Positions 1 through 8,406 of a stretch of 64,000 bases of DNA are shown one piece after another (position 1 is the stretch's first letter; every line of letters begins with the position of its first letter). Source of the stretch: Ferruginibacter sp. (lineage in GTDB: Bacteria > Bacteroidota > Bacteroidia > Chitinophagales > Chitinophagaceae); contig NZ_JAQBNR010000057.1 in assembly GCF_028288465.1 (NCBI RefSeq), positions 1-64,000 on the forward strand, read 5' to 3'. The notes beneath the pieces were generated by a model. It searched no databases. It saw only the letters and a program-made list of their open reading frames with translations, and was not told the origin of the DNA. The translations under genes were made by a program, and so were the position numbers.

Positions 1-120
1 TACTATGGCGATGGATGGATGCAGATAGAGTGGGCCATGCCCGAGGGAGCAAATGTGGTGGAAAGCTATCAACAGAATCTTCAGTTTTTAAAAAATATTT
101 TCCCGAAACCTGTTTACTAA
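1..120 (+). CDS. C-terminal end of an unidentified protein (truncated by window start)
   Basis: Frame 1 is open from the first base to a TAA at 118-120 and encodes the last 39 residues of a protein, ending in LKNIFPKPVY. The stop lies 11 bases before the ATG at 132, so this is probably the upstream member of the same operon. A GW-x-IEW stretch is vaguely like the last strand of sugar-isomerase TIM barrels, but this is too little to name a family. The longer frame starting at base 15 overlaps it and is better explained as non-coding up to 132. Confidence 0.55.
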   Translation, partial: YYGDGWMQIEWAMPEGANVVESYQQNLQFLKNIFPKPVY

Positions 121-131
121 TATCACTTTTC

Positions 132-3011
132 ATGAAACGATTTCTTTCGTTAATCACCATTACAATTATAGCAGTAATTTATTTCAATGCATGCCGTTCC
201 CCTGCTCCAAAAAATGAAACCGGGCTGTATGTGCCTGATGATCTTATTGCAACACTCTGGGCGGAGTCGCCCATGATGTATAACCCAACAAATATGGATG
301 TGGACAGTAAGGGGAGGATATGGGTTACAGAAGCGGTGAATTACCGGAATTATAATAATGATTCAACGAAATTTTTGCATCATTCCGGTGGCGACAGGGT
401 AATGATTCTGGAAGACACCGATCAGGATGGAAAAGCAGACACATCAAAAGTATTTGTACAGGACAGCGACCTCGTTTCACCAGTTGGCATTGCAGTGATC
501 GGCAATAAAGTAATTGTTTCCTGCTCTCCTAACCTGATTGTTTATACGGATGAAAACGGCGATGACAAACCCGATAAGAAGGAAATTTTATTAACTGGCT
601 TTGGTGGTAAAGACCATGACCATTCACTGCATTCTGTCACCGCCGGGCCGGATGGCAACTGGTATTTTAATGTGGGTAACGCAGGCCCGCATCACGTAAA
701 AGATAAAAGCGGTTGGAACCTGCATTCAGGAAGCATCTATACCGGCGGATCTATTTATAATAATACCAATGAAGGCAATCAAAAAAGTGATGATGGAAAA
801 GTTTGGGTGGGCGGTTTAGCACTTCGCATCAATCCTGATGGAACGGGCCTGAAAGTATTGGGACATAATTTCCGTAATTCGTACGAAGTGGTTACTGATT
901 CTTATGGCAACCTTTGGCAGAATGATAATGATGACCAGGTAGTAACTTGTCGCACCACCTGGTTGATGGAAGGCGGTAATGCGGGTTATTTCAGCACGGA
1001 TGGTACACGTTTCTGGCAGGCTGATCAGCGGCCCGGCCAGGATATTTTTGCTGCGCACTGGCACCAGGATGATCCGGGTGTAATGCCTGCCGGTGACCGC
1101 TCTGGTGCAGGTGCACCTACCGGTGTTGTGATGAATGAAAGTGATGCGTTGGGAAAGGCTTACAGGGGTATGTTGTTAAGTGCCGATGCTGGCAGGAATG
1201 TAATTTTTGGGTATCATCCGGCCATGCAACAGTCAGGCTATAATTTGGGCAAACGGGAAAATTTTATCACTTCACTTGCCGGAGATAATGAAGGCTATGT
1301 ATGGAATGACAGCGCACAGAATACACTAAAAGAAAAATGGTTTCGCCCGGCTGATGTTGCCATTGGAACTGACGGCGCCATGTATGTTGCAGACTGGTAC
1401 GACCCTGTTGTGGGTGGCCACCAGATGAAGGATAGCATTGGGTACGGAAGGATCTATCGCATTGCTCCCAAAAATAAAAAACTAATTAACCCGGTGATTG
1501 ATCTCGGTATAGTAAAAGGGCAGATAGCGGCACTTAAAAATCCAGCTGTCAATGTTCGCAACAGCGCATTTGAAAAGCTTATACAGCAGGGCGCAACAGT
1601 TGTTACTCCAGTTAAGGCATTATTGCAGGATGAAAATCCTTTTGTACAGGCGAGGGCAGTGTGGTTATTATCTAAATTAGGTGCTGATGGAGAAAAGGAA
1701 GTGGAAAAAATATTAACCAACCGGGATGCAACACTCCGGGCTGCTGCGTTCCGTTCTTTACGCCAGGTTGCTGCTGATATAATGCCTTATGCAAAGCAAT
1801 TATCAACTGATACATCGGCTTTTGTACGAAGGGAAATAGCCATTGCTTTAAGAGATACACCGTATGCGGCAAAAAAAGAAATACTGCTTTCACTCGCTTC
1901 GCAATACGATGGTAAGGACAGATGGTATCTTGAAGCTTTGGGGAGTGCGATGGATGCAACTGCAGGTGCATGGTATGATGAATTGAAAATGTCACTGGCG
2001 GAAAAAAATACACAGCCACCTGCTAAATGGAATAAGAAAATGGCTGATTTTGCCTGGCGCCTGCACCCGGTAAATGCAGTAAACGATATCGCACAAAGAG
2101 CTGCCGACTCCTTATTGCCCGCTGAAGAAAGAAAAAGAATGATTACAGCATTGGCATTTATAAACGATCAATCTGCAGCAACGGCAATGGTGAACGTTGC
2201 GAAGTCTGACCTGCAGGATATAAAGGAACAGGCCGTTTACTGGCTGTCTTTTCGCCAGAGTAATGATTGGTATAGTTTGATTGACTGGTCAAAAATAAAC
2301 CTGAATACAACGTACGAAAGAAAGCTTGCAGCCATGAAAGTAAAAAGACAGACCATACTGGATGAGCGCCAGTCGAAAGATGAACGCAGCTGGCGAACCG
2401 AAGAAATGGCAGCCGATTCAGTTGGAGGACAGCTGCTCATTGGCCTAATGGCAGAAAATAAATTACCTGCCATTTTATTGCCGGTTGTGCAGGAGCATCT
2501 TTCCAATAACCCGGATTTAGCTGTCAGAGTTCAGGCTGGTAAATATATCAACAAGGGTAGTGGTAAAACATTTTCCATTGATGGCATTGCCAGGCTAAAC
2601 GGTGATGCCGCCTTGGGTAAAGCTATTTTTAAAACTACCTGCAGTACCTGTCACCGCATTGGTACAACAGGGAATGATATAGGACCGGAACTTACGGCCA
2701 TTGGTAAAAAATTTGATAAGGTGGCCATGCTGGATGCCATTATTAATCCTAGTGCCGCTATTGTTTTCGGCTATGAACCCTGGCTGGTAAATACCAAGGA
2801 TGGAGAATCTGTTTTTGGGTTTCTTGTTTCCGATAATAAACAGTCGTTGGTAATCAGGGATATTACGGGTAAGAAACACGTTATCGCACAGGATAAAATA
2901 AGTTCAAAGAAAAAGCAGTCTAAAAGCCTGATGCCTGATCCTTCAACAACCGGGTTAACAGAAAAAAATCTGGCTGATGTTACTGCTTATTTATTGGCTG
3001 GAAAGGAATAG
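132..3011 (+). CDS. PVC-type heme-binding c-type cytochrome lipoprotein (beta-propeller, HEAT repeats, cytochrome c)
   Basis: This 959-residue protein starts at the ATG at 132, which directly precedes a lipoprotein signal peptide with its lipobox cysteine at residue 21. An in-frame start at 15 would bury that signal behind 39 residues. The N-terminal half is a propeller of the membrane-bound dehydrogenase/sugar dehydrogenase type, rich in DxDxDGKAD-like turns. A central alpha-helical stretch looks like HEAT repeats. The C-terminal domain has a heme motif C837-S-T-C840-H841. The family is common in Planctomycetes and Bacteroidota beside Gfo/Idh/MocA oxidoreductases, as here. The likely role is periplasmic oxidation of a carbohydrate-like substrate; the substrate is unknown. 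Confidence 0.85.
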   Translation: MKRFLSLITITIIAVIYFNACRSPAPKNETGLYVPDDLIATLWAESPMMYNPTNMDVDSKGRIWVTEAVNYRNYNNDSTKFLHHSGGDRVMILEDTDQDGKADTSKVFVQDSDLVSPVGIAVIGNKVIVSCSPNLIVYTDENGDDKPDKKEILLTGFGGKDHDHSLHSVTAGPDGNWYFNVGNAGPHHVKDKSGWNLHSGSIYTGGSIYNNTNEGNQKSDDGKVWVGGLALRINPDGTGLKVLGHNFRNSYEVVTDSYGNLWQNDNDDQVVTCRTTWLMEGGNAGYFSTDGTRFWQADQRPGQDIFAAHWHQDDPGVMPAGDRSGAGAPTGVVMNESDALGKAYRGMLLSADAGRNVIFGYHPAMQQSGYNLGKRENFITSLAGDNEGYVWNDSAQNTLKEKWFRPADVAIGTDGAMYVADWYDPVVGGHQMKDSIGYGRIYRIAPKNKKLINPVIDLGIVKGQIAALKNPAVNVRNSAFEKLIQQGATVVTPVKALLQDENPFVQARAVWLLSKLGADGEKEVEKILTNRDATLRAAAFRSLRQVAADIMPYAKQLSTDTSAFVRREIAIALRDTPYAAKKEILLSLASQYDGKDRWYLEALGSAMDATAGAWYDELKMSLAEKNTQPPAKWNKKMADFAWRLHPVNAVNDIAQRAADSLLPAEERKRMITALAFINDQSAATAMVNVAKSDLQDIKEQAVYWLSFRQSNDWYSLIDWSKINLNTTYERKLAAMKVKRQTILDERQSKDERSWRTEEMAADSVGGQLLIGLMAENKLPAILLPVVQEHLSNNPDLAVRVQAGKYINKGSGKTFSIDGIARLNGDAALGKAIFKTTCSTCHRIGTTGNDIGPELTAIGKKFDKVAMLDAIINPSAAIVFGYEPWLVNTKDGESVFGFLVSDNKQSLVIRDITGKKHVIAQDKISSKKKQSKSLMPDPSTTGLTEKNLADVTAYLLAGKE

Positions 3012-3022
3012 ATGGATCACGA

Positions 3023-3074
3023 GTTAATCAATGCAACACAAGTATGATTCAGCAGGGTTGTGTTGCAATTTAAC
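3023..3074. repeat. Inverted repeat (hairpin) between cytochrome and oxidoreductase genes
   Basis: TGCAACACAA at 3032-3041 pairs exactly with TTGTGTTGCA at 3058-3067 across a 16-base loop. An outer GTTAA/TTAAC pair (3023-3027 and 3070-3074) extends the stem. No T tract follows, so it is not a classical terminator. It may be an mRNA-stability or processing stem, or an operator for the gene at 3186. Confidence 0.45.
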
Positions 3075-3185
3075 GAATCGGTGCTGCGGACCTGCTACAA
3101 CAATTCCAGTCGATCAATAATGCATTTTATGAATCGCAATACTTATCTTCAATAAGCAAATCTTATCCACTTCAAACATGCTTCC

Positions 3186-4553
3186 ATGAATTCATTCGAA
3201 ATCAACCGCCGCAAATTTATTAAAGGTGCAACAGCGTCGCTGGCGCTCGGTGCCCTCGATGTAAACGGATTGAATTTTATGTTACCGCCGGAGCGGCTGC
3301 GGGTTGGCTTGATCGGAACCGGCTGGTATGGCAAAAGTGATTTATTTCGGTTGATACAAGTGGAACCTGTTGAGGTGATCGCCTTGTGTGATGCGGATAA
3401 AAACATGCTCAGCGATGCGGCAAAAATGGTGAGCCAGCGACAACTGTCGCGTAAAACGCCCCGCCTGTACACCGACTTTCGCAAAATGCTTGCGGAAAAT
3501 AAACTTGATATTGTACTGATCGGCACACCAGATCATTGGCATGCGCTGCTGGCCATTGCGGCGATGCAATCAGGTGCGCATGTGTATGTACAAAAGCCCA
3601 TCAGTACAGATGTGCTGGAAGGAGAGGCCATGGTGGCCGCGGCACGTAAATACAACCGGGTGGTACAGGTAGGTACACAACGCAAAAGCACACCGCATTT
3701 AATAGATGCGAAAAAGAACATTATTGAAACAGGCTTACTTGGAAAAGTATCGCATGTAGATATGTGTTGTTACTACCACATGCGTGCGAATGGTAATCCT
3801 GCTGTAAAACCAGTGCCCGGGTTTTTTGATTATGAAATGTGGACAGGCCCAGCGCCGATGCGACCCTACGATGATCTACCGCACAAACGCTGGTGGCGTA
3901 CTTTTATGGAATACGGCAATGGCATCATGGGCGATATGTGTGTTCATATGTTTGATACGGTAAGGTGGATGCTGCAGTTGGGCTGGCCAAAACGCATCAG
4001 TTCAACAGGAGGAATATATGTTCAAAAAGAAGGTAAGTCGAATATTTCAGACACCCAGTCAGCGCTGTTTGAATATGACGAATTAAACTGTATGTGGCAG
4101 CACCGCAGCTGGGGAAGCCCGGCAGACCCTGATTATCCCTGGTCGTTTATTATCTATGGCGATAAGGGAACACTGAAGGCAAGCACCATGCAATATGATT
4201 TTATACCAATGGATAAAAATCAAACGCCCATTCATAAAGACGTCGTGTACGAAAAAGAAAAATATCCTGAAGACCTTGCTGAACCGGATATTGAATTAAA
4301 TGCTGCACCCGCTACCAGGCTGCACATGCTGGACTTTTTAAAAGCTATCCGGCAGGGAGGAAGGCCTGTCGCCGATATTGAACAGGGGCATATCTCTACC
4401 GCCAGTTGCATACTCGCCAATATGTCTATGAAGGTTGGCCGGCCGCTGGTATATGATCCGGCGCAACGTAAAATTATCAATGATATAGAAGCGAATGGGT
4501 TACTGCAAAGACCTTACCGTTTGCCGTGGGTGCATCCGGCGGGGATGTTGTAA
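3186..4553 (+). CDS. Gfo/Idh/MocA family oxidoreductase with Tat signal
   Basis: This 455-residue protein has a twin-arginine signal (RRKFIKG, Arg8-Arg9), so it is probably exported folded with its cofactor. A Rossmann NAD(P) motif GLIGTGWYG follows at residues 41-49. The family EKP motif appears as QKP in YVQKPIST. Relatives act on sugars or cyclitols with bound NAD, including the exported glycoside hydrolase family 109 type. The preceding gene is an exported cytochrome, which suggests a periplasmic sugar-oxidation pair. The substrate cannot be told from sequence. Confidence 0.85.
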   Translation: MNSFEINRRKFIKGATASLALGALDVNGLNFMLPPERLRVGLIGTGWYGKSDLFRLIQVEPVEVIALCDADKNMLSDAAKMVSQRQLSRKTPRLYTDFRKMLAENKLDIVLIGTPDHWHALLAIAAMQSGAHVYVQKPISTDVLEGEAMVAAARKYNRVVQVGTQRKSTPHLIDAKKNIIETGLLGKVSHVDMCCYYHMRANGNPAVKPVPGFFDYEMWTGPAPMRPYDDLPHKRWWRTFMEYGNGIMGDMCVHMFDTVRWMLQLGWPKRISSTGGIYVQKEGKSNISDTQSALFEYDELNCMWQHRSWGSPADPDYPWSFIIYGDKGTLKASTMQYDFIPMDKNQTPIHKDVVYEKEKYPEDLAEPDIELNAAPATRLHMLDFLKAIRQGGRPVADIEQGHISTASCILANMSMKVGRPLVYDPAQRKIINDIEANGLLQRPYRLPWVHPAGML

Positions 4554-4922
4554 ATGCAGGTAGCACCCGATTTCTACCTGGAATAAAAAAATTAAATGGG
4601 TGTGTAAGTATCGTATTAATCCTGCAATAAAAGGTAAGGCTGCCTTATGATTTATTTTAATGTCGGTTTCCCTGCAGTGCCACTTCTGTTGATTGGCTAT
4701 GTGTAGTATCAGTTGTTGATACAAAAGAAGAACATGAGTTCAATGGTAACCGATGTGCTGTACACAATATTTCATTAGCCGGCGCATATTGATTTGTATT
4801 TATTTTTTACTTCCTGAAGTTTTACCCTGCTGCATGGGGGCGGTTATCAGCACAACGGACTGCCGGTGGTAATCTGTCATTTTAAAAAACGCAGCCGGCA
4901 CTGCTTTTCTTTTTATATCCCG
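4554..4922. other. Convergent intergenic region, no gene seen
   Basis: These 369 bases lie between two genes that point at each other. No convincing ORF or RNA gene is visible. The only structure noted is a short GC stem flanked by T/A tracts at 4891-4904. Confidence 0.6.
4891..4904. terminator. Putative bidirectional terminator
   Basis: GCAG-CCGGCA-CTGC forms a short stem. On plus it is followed by TTTTCTTTTT, and on minus by GTTTTTT. It sits between convergent genes ending at 4553 and 4923. The stem is only four base pairs, so confidence is limited. Confidence 0.4.
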
Positions 4923-6032
4923 TTAGCTTGGGTCTGTTCTTTTTATCAGGGTCACTTTTTTTGTTGCTTTTGCTGTGTCGGCTTTTTTTGTTGGCTGCAA
5001 TAATTGCTGTTTTAATGCCGGTTTTGCAGAGATGGGCTGCCTCATTTCTTTTACCTGCACAGGTTGTAATATTTCGTTTTTTACTACAGGTTGTTCAATT
5101 GTTTTTTGCAGCGTAACAGCAGACGAAACAGCTGGGTTAACCACTGCAGGTACAACTTTTTTTTCTGCAGGTTTAAATGTTGAATTCTCCTTTACTTCAT
5201 CAATACCAGGTTTTACCAGAATTATTTGTTCGGCAGGCTTGATAAAATTGTTTTTTTGCAGTGTCGTTTTATCTTTTATAAGTCCTTTTTGGATTTTAAC
5301 CGGTGGCACAAGCTGACGGGTGCCCTGTGGCTTTACAATCATTTTTGCTTTATTGATTCTGTTTATTGTGCTTGCATCAAATTGTACCGGTTTTAAAACA
5401 CCATTCACTTTTGCAAAGCCCTTTGTGCCCACCAATTGTATTTTACTGCCCACAGGATCAATATTGCCATCTTTTAATATCATGAATAATTTGACCCGGT
5501 TCTCCAGCGCCAGATCGCAACTGCCAAACTGTGGAAATTGTACTTCCGATTCCGGAACTGGTTTGCAACTATCCGTTGCACAAAAAACAAATAAATGGTG
5601 TGTGGTATCATAACTGCCGTCAAACACCTCTCCTGCATTGGTTTTCCATTGGGCGAAAATGCCTACAAACACAATGGTTTTTCCATCACCGGGTGTAATG
5701 GGATTATTGTTACTTGCGAAACCTGTACCGGTAGTGGGTGTAACAGTTCCACCACTATTTGCTTCACGGGCAGTATCGCCTGTAACAACAGCTGTAGCGC
5801 CGGTTTTTGAATCATCGGGATTCAATAGATTATCGTGCAGGCCCGTGCTGCCTGATTTCGCCACAACCCTGGTATCTCCGCCATCGGTTGATTCACCCGG
5901 TAATTTTTTTTCAGTACCATCAGTTGAACCTGCTGCTCCGGCTTTCTGTTCACCGGTTGCAGTAGTCTGCTTACCCGTATTGTTACAGGCAGCAAGCAAT
6001 ACAATCAACGCAAATAATATTGTCTTTTTCAT
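4923..6032 (-). CDS. Unknown lipoprotein with long Pro/Lys/Val-rich C-terminal region
   Basis: This 369-residue protein starts at the ATG at 6032, which opens a lipoprotein signal ending in LLAAC (Cys16). The upstream in-frame extension to 6209 overlaps the preceding gene and lacks signal character. A Gly/Thr/Asp-rich linker (about 17-125) leads to a small domain with two cysteines near residue 165 and another downstream. The last 150 residues are low-complexity, rich in K, P, V and Q, and may span or bind the periplasmic matrix. It starts 10 bases after the stop of the membrane-protein gene upstream, so the two are probably co-transcribed. I do not recognise a family. Confidence 0.65.
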   Translation of the reverse strand: MKKTILFALIVLLAACNNTGKQTTATGEQKAGAAGSTDGTEKKLPGESTDGGDTRVVAKSGSTGLHDNLLNPDDSKTGATAVVTGDTAREANSGGTVTPTTGTGFASNNNPITPGDGKTIVFVGIFAQWKTNAGEVFDGSYDTTHHLFVFCATDSCKPVPESEVQFPQFGSCDLALENRVKLFMILKDGNIDPVGSKIQLVGTKGFAKVNGVLKPVQFDASTINRINKAKMIVKPQGTRQLVPPVKIQKGLIKDKTTLQKNNFIKPAEQIILVKPGIDEVKENSTFKPAEKKVVPAVVNPAVSSAVTLQKTIEQPVVKNEILQPVQVKEMRQPISAKPALKQQLLQPTKKADTAKATKKVTLIKRTDPS

Positions 6033-6042
6033 GAAATAATTT

Positions 6043-6783
6043 TTAAAGTGAACGCAGAATAATTTTTGACAGCAGGATATCTTTTTTATTAACGTAGTAG
6101 ATATAACCGAGGGGCAATGCGCCCAAGGCTTTGTTAAAAGGCCGCTGTTGCAAAACAATATAATAGTCATCAGATTCAGCCAACAGCCTGAGTAGCTGCT
6201 GCTGGTCATTTTTTAAAACAGCGATGTCATTGTAAAAAATATGGTTTCGGGAAAGTGAGGAGTCAAGCACAATGGCGGGGCTCACCAGGTCGGCCTCTTT
6301 TCTGAAAATAAACTGCACAGACTTCAGGTTTTCTGTATGAATACGGTCTTGCCGGTAATTGTCAACCGCCACCCTGCGGGCCACTTTAAACAACAGGGGA
6401 AAAATGAGTACTAAAAAAATAATGAGTGCCAGTAAAGAATTCTGCTTAATCATTTTTTTTAAAGTAACCATGACCAGGTTATTTAAAAGAAGGGTATTTA
6501 TTTTTTCAAAGAAGGTATACCGTTGACGGAACAGATCGATAATGAACAATACGAGCAGGCGGATCAATACGAGTACTACAAAAAGTTTGACCCAGTACAA
6601 AAAGGGAGCAGATGTAATTACATTGTAAGAATACATGAGGTAGCTGCTGTAATCAATCTTTATTGAAGCGGTAGAAATACCGAATTGCTGGTAATAAAAA
6701 TTTACATACACCCAGGCAATAAAGTAGAGATAAATGCCTGTGACGATGGTAAGGTCCCTGATTAACTTTAGTGTATCTGCCAT
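6043..6783 (-). CDS. Unknown membrane protein with three predicted helices
   Basis: This 246-residue protein has hydrophobic segments at about residues 10-30, 55-82 and 113-133. A soluble C-terminal domain of about 110 residues follows, with basic residues just after the third helix. The domain ends in a QRPFNKALGALPLGYIYYV stretch. It is immediately upstream of the lipoprotein gene and probably in one operon with it, so the two may form an envelope complex. No known family was recognised. Confidence 0.65.
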   Translation of the reverse strand: MADTLKLIRDLTIVTGIYLYFIAWVYVNFYYQQFGISTASIKIDYSSYLMYSYNVITSAPFLYWVKLFVVLVLIRLLVLFIIDLFRQRYTFFEKINTLLLNNLVMVTLKKMIKQNSLLALIIFLVLIFPLLFKVARRVAVDNYRQDRIHTENLKSVQFIFRKEADLVSPAIVLDSSLSRNHIFYNDIAVLKNDQQQLLRLLAESDDYYIVLQQRPFNKALGALPLGYIYYVNKKDILLSKIILRSL

Positions 6784-7268
6784 GATTGAAAACGTGTTTT
6801 TTTATCATGGATCTGGAGATAGATGCGTAGTTACAGACGTAGAACGGATGATATAAAAATACTCATTAAAGATAAAAATCGCAATACCGCAAAAGGGGAA
6901 TTGTAACGAATAAGAAAAGCAGAAAATCTATACCCGGTTGCGTTTTTAACTCGCAGCCGTTAACCATTTATCAACCGGGAAATGCCATTTACACAGATGT
7001 TACCATGGCTGCACGTTGGTAGTTTTATGCAAAGTGGCTGCCGGCCTGATAAAGGCAACTGTTCAAAAATAATTGAACTTAGGTACATCGCACTGACCAT
7101 TCTCAGTATTTATCCTGACGGTCGTCTTTGCAACTTTATAAGCTTAAAAATAATTTTGTTTGGCAGCATAATATTAAGTATTCAGAAAAATGGTTTTTGC
7201 CTGCGTTTAACCGTTGTAATGTTCATAATCGCAAGAGATGTTTGTAATCATATAATAGTTTTAAAAAA
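6784..7268. other. Intergenic region upstream of the stress-type island, no gene seen
   Basis: These 485 bases separate divergent genes. An ORF at 6982-7323 is open, but its product is Cys-rich, lacks domain character and overlaps the better 71-residue frame, so it is not called. AT-rich stretches near 7240-7265 could hold the promoter of the downstream genes, though no clear TAnnTTTG was found. Confidence 0.5.
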
Positions 7269-7484
7269 ATGGAAAACTTTCAACATTTCCTGGTGCAGGA
7301 AGATGAACTCATTATGCTGTTAAGCAACGAAATCGAAGAACTCGACCGTATGTTTATGCTGGAGAATGGTATGCACAGCAGCATTAGGAAAGAGGTGTAT
7401 GGAAGACTGGGTAAGCTGCACATTCACTTAGTGGCAATGGAGCACCAGTTTAATAAAATGAAAAGCATTTTTGAAAATATGTGA
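7269..7484 (+). CDS. Small alpha-helical protein of unknown function
   Basis: This 71-residue acidic protein appears helical throughout (ELIMLLSNEIEELDRMF and similar). It has no signal or membrane segment. Its TGA overlaps a possible GTG start of the next gene, which suggests translational coupling with the pyridoxamine-oxidase-like protein. It is not a family I recognise. Confidence that it is a gene rests on the overlap and on its compact charge pattern. Confidence 0.55.
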   Translation: MENFQHFLVQEDELIMLLSNEIEELDRMFMLENGMHSSIRKEVYGRLGKLHIHLVAMEHQFNKMKSIFENM

Positions 7485-7531
7485 GCAAGTATGCTGCAAC
7501 GAATACTGTGTTCACCAATCAACTTAACACC

Positions 7532-7981
7532 ATGACCGGAGAATTAAATGAAACGCAGATCAATAATTTACTAAGCAGCCAGGTGGTTGGCAGACTGGGC
7601 TGTTCAAAAGGAAAGCAGCCCTATGTTGTACCGGTGACATTTGCCTATGATGGCGTTTATATTTACGGACAAACTACTGAAGGTACCAAGTTGGAGATAT
7701 TACGCAAAAATCCTAAAGTATGTTTTGAAGTAGATACTATGACGGATATGAAGAACTGGCAAAGCGTTATTATACAAGGTATATTTGAAGAGTTAAAAAG
7801 CAAAGAAGCTGAGCAAACCAGGGAAATTCTCTACAACCGCATCTTTCCGCTATCAACCAGCAGTACTATACACACATATGGTTATCTGCAAAATGGTAAA
7901 GTAGAGGATAATGCAAAAATTAAAGATGTGATGTACAGGATAGCGATAAAAAAAGTAACCGGCAGGTTTGAAAAAGGATAA
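7532..7981 (+). CDS. Pyridoxamine 5'-phosphate oxidase-like (split-barrel FMN-binding) protein
   Basis: The core GRLGCSKGKQPYVVPVTFAYDG followed by YGQTTEGTKLEILRKNP is typical of small FMN/flavin split-barrel proteins of the PNPOx-like group. The ATG at 7532 is preferred because homology-like sequence begins right after it. An in-frame GTG at 7481 overlaps the previous stop and would add 17 unstructured residues. Members often bind FMN or F420 and are frequent in stress or nitroimidazole-reductase contexts. This one precedes a protease, a small heat-shock protein and carbohydrate genes. The substrate is unknown. Confidence 0.8.
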   Translation: MTGELNETQINNLLSSQVVGRLGCSKGKQPYVVPVTFAYDGVYIYGQTTEGTKLEILRKNPKVCFEVDTMTDMKNWQSVIIQGIFEELKSKEAEQTREILYNRIFPLSTSSTIHTYGYLQNGKVEDNAKIKDVMYRIAIKKVTGRFEKG

Positions 7982-8406
7982 AAAACGGCCTGGTAAATAG
8001 CGCCATAATTCGGCGCAAATGAATCTCCTTACAATTACAAATCCCTATAAAATGTGATGATCACAAACAACTAAAAAGTTGACTTCTGTCATTGATAATC
8101 ATCCCTTGCTATCACTACCTTTAGGCTGGTAAAATTTGCTTTTGACCGGTTACAGGGAAATGGTAGTAAGGTTTGCAACCAATACGACTTATCCGAAGCA
8201 GAAAGATGCTGCTGAATTAACCAATACCAGGGCAGGTTTTACAGAGCTGTAACAATCTTTCATTACAAGCGGGCTAAACTGTTTCAGTTTGCATTTGAGG
8301 CGGATTTTAATGAATCTGCCTTCTTGATTTATCATACGTTTAAATACAACTTCACTTTGCGATAAACTTACCAATCATCTTTCAACATGAAATGGAATAG
8401 CAGGCG
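7982..8406. other. Intergenic region upstream of ftsH
   Basis: These 425 bases hold no convincing gene; a 30-codon frame at 8158 is judged chance. A 13-bp palindrome, TGTGATGATCACA at 8053-8065, and a TTGATAATCATC sequence near 8092 resemble CRP/FNR-type half sites. A short GCGCC/GGCGC stem lies just after the preceding gene. Confidence 0.5.
8053..8065. promoter_or_regulatory. Perfect 13-bp palindrome, possible CRP/FNR-family operator
   Basis: TGTGAT-G-ATCACA is an exact inverted repeat 340 bases upstream of ftsH. The half sites look like those of the CRP/FNR family, but the spacing is shorter than the usual TGTGA-N6-TCACA, so the assignment is tentative. Confidence 0.3.

Noticed and set aside
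5638..6039. Plus-strand ORFs opposite the lipoprotein gene
   Set aside because: They are shadows of a low-complexity coding region on minus and have no independent features.
6982..7323. 113-residue ORF upstream of the stress island
   Set aside because: It is Cys-rich and without domain character, and its end overlaps the better-supported 71-residue gene in another frame.
8158..8250. 30-codon frame upstream of ftsH
   Set aside because: Too short, no recognisable features, no coupling to neighbours.
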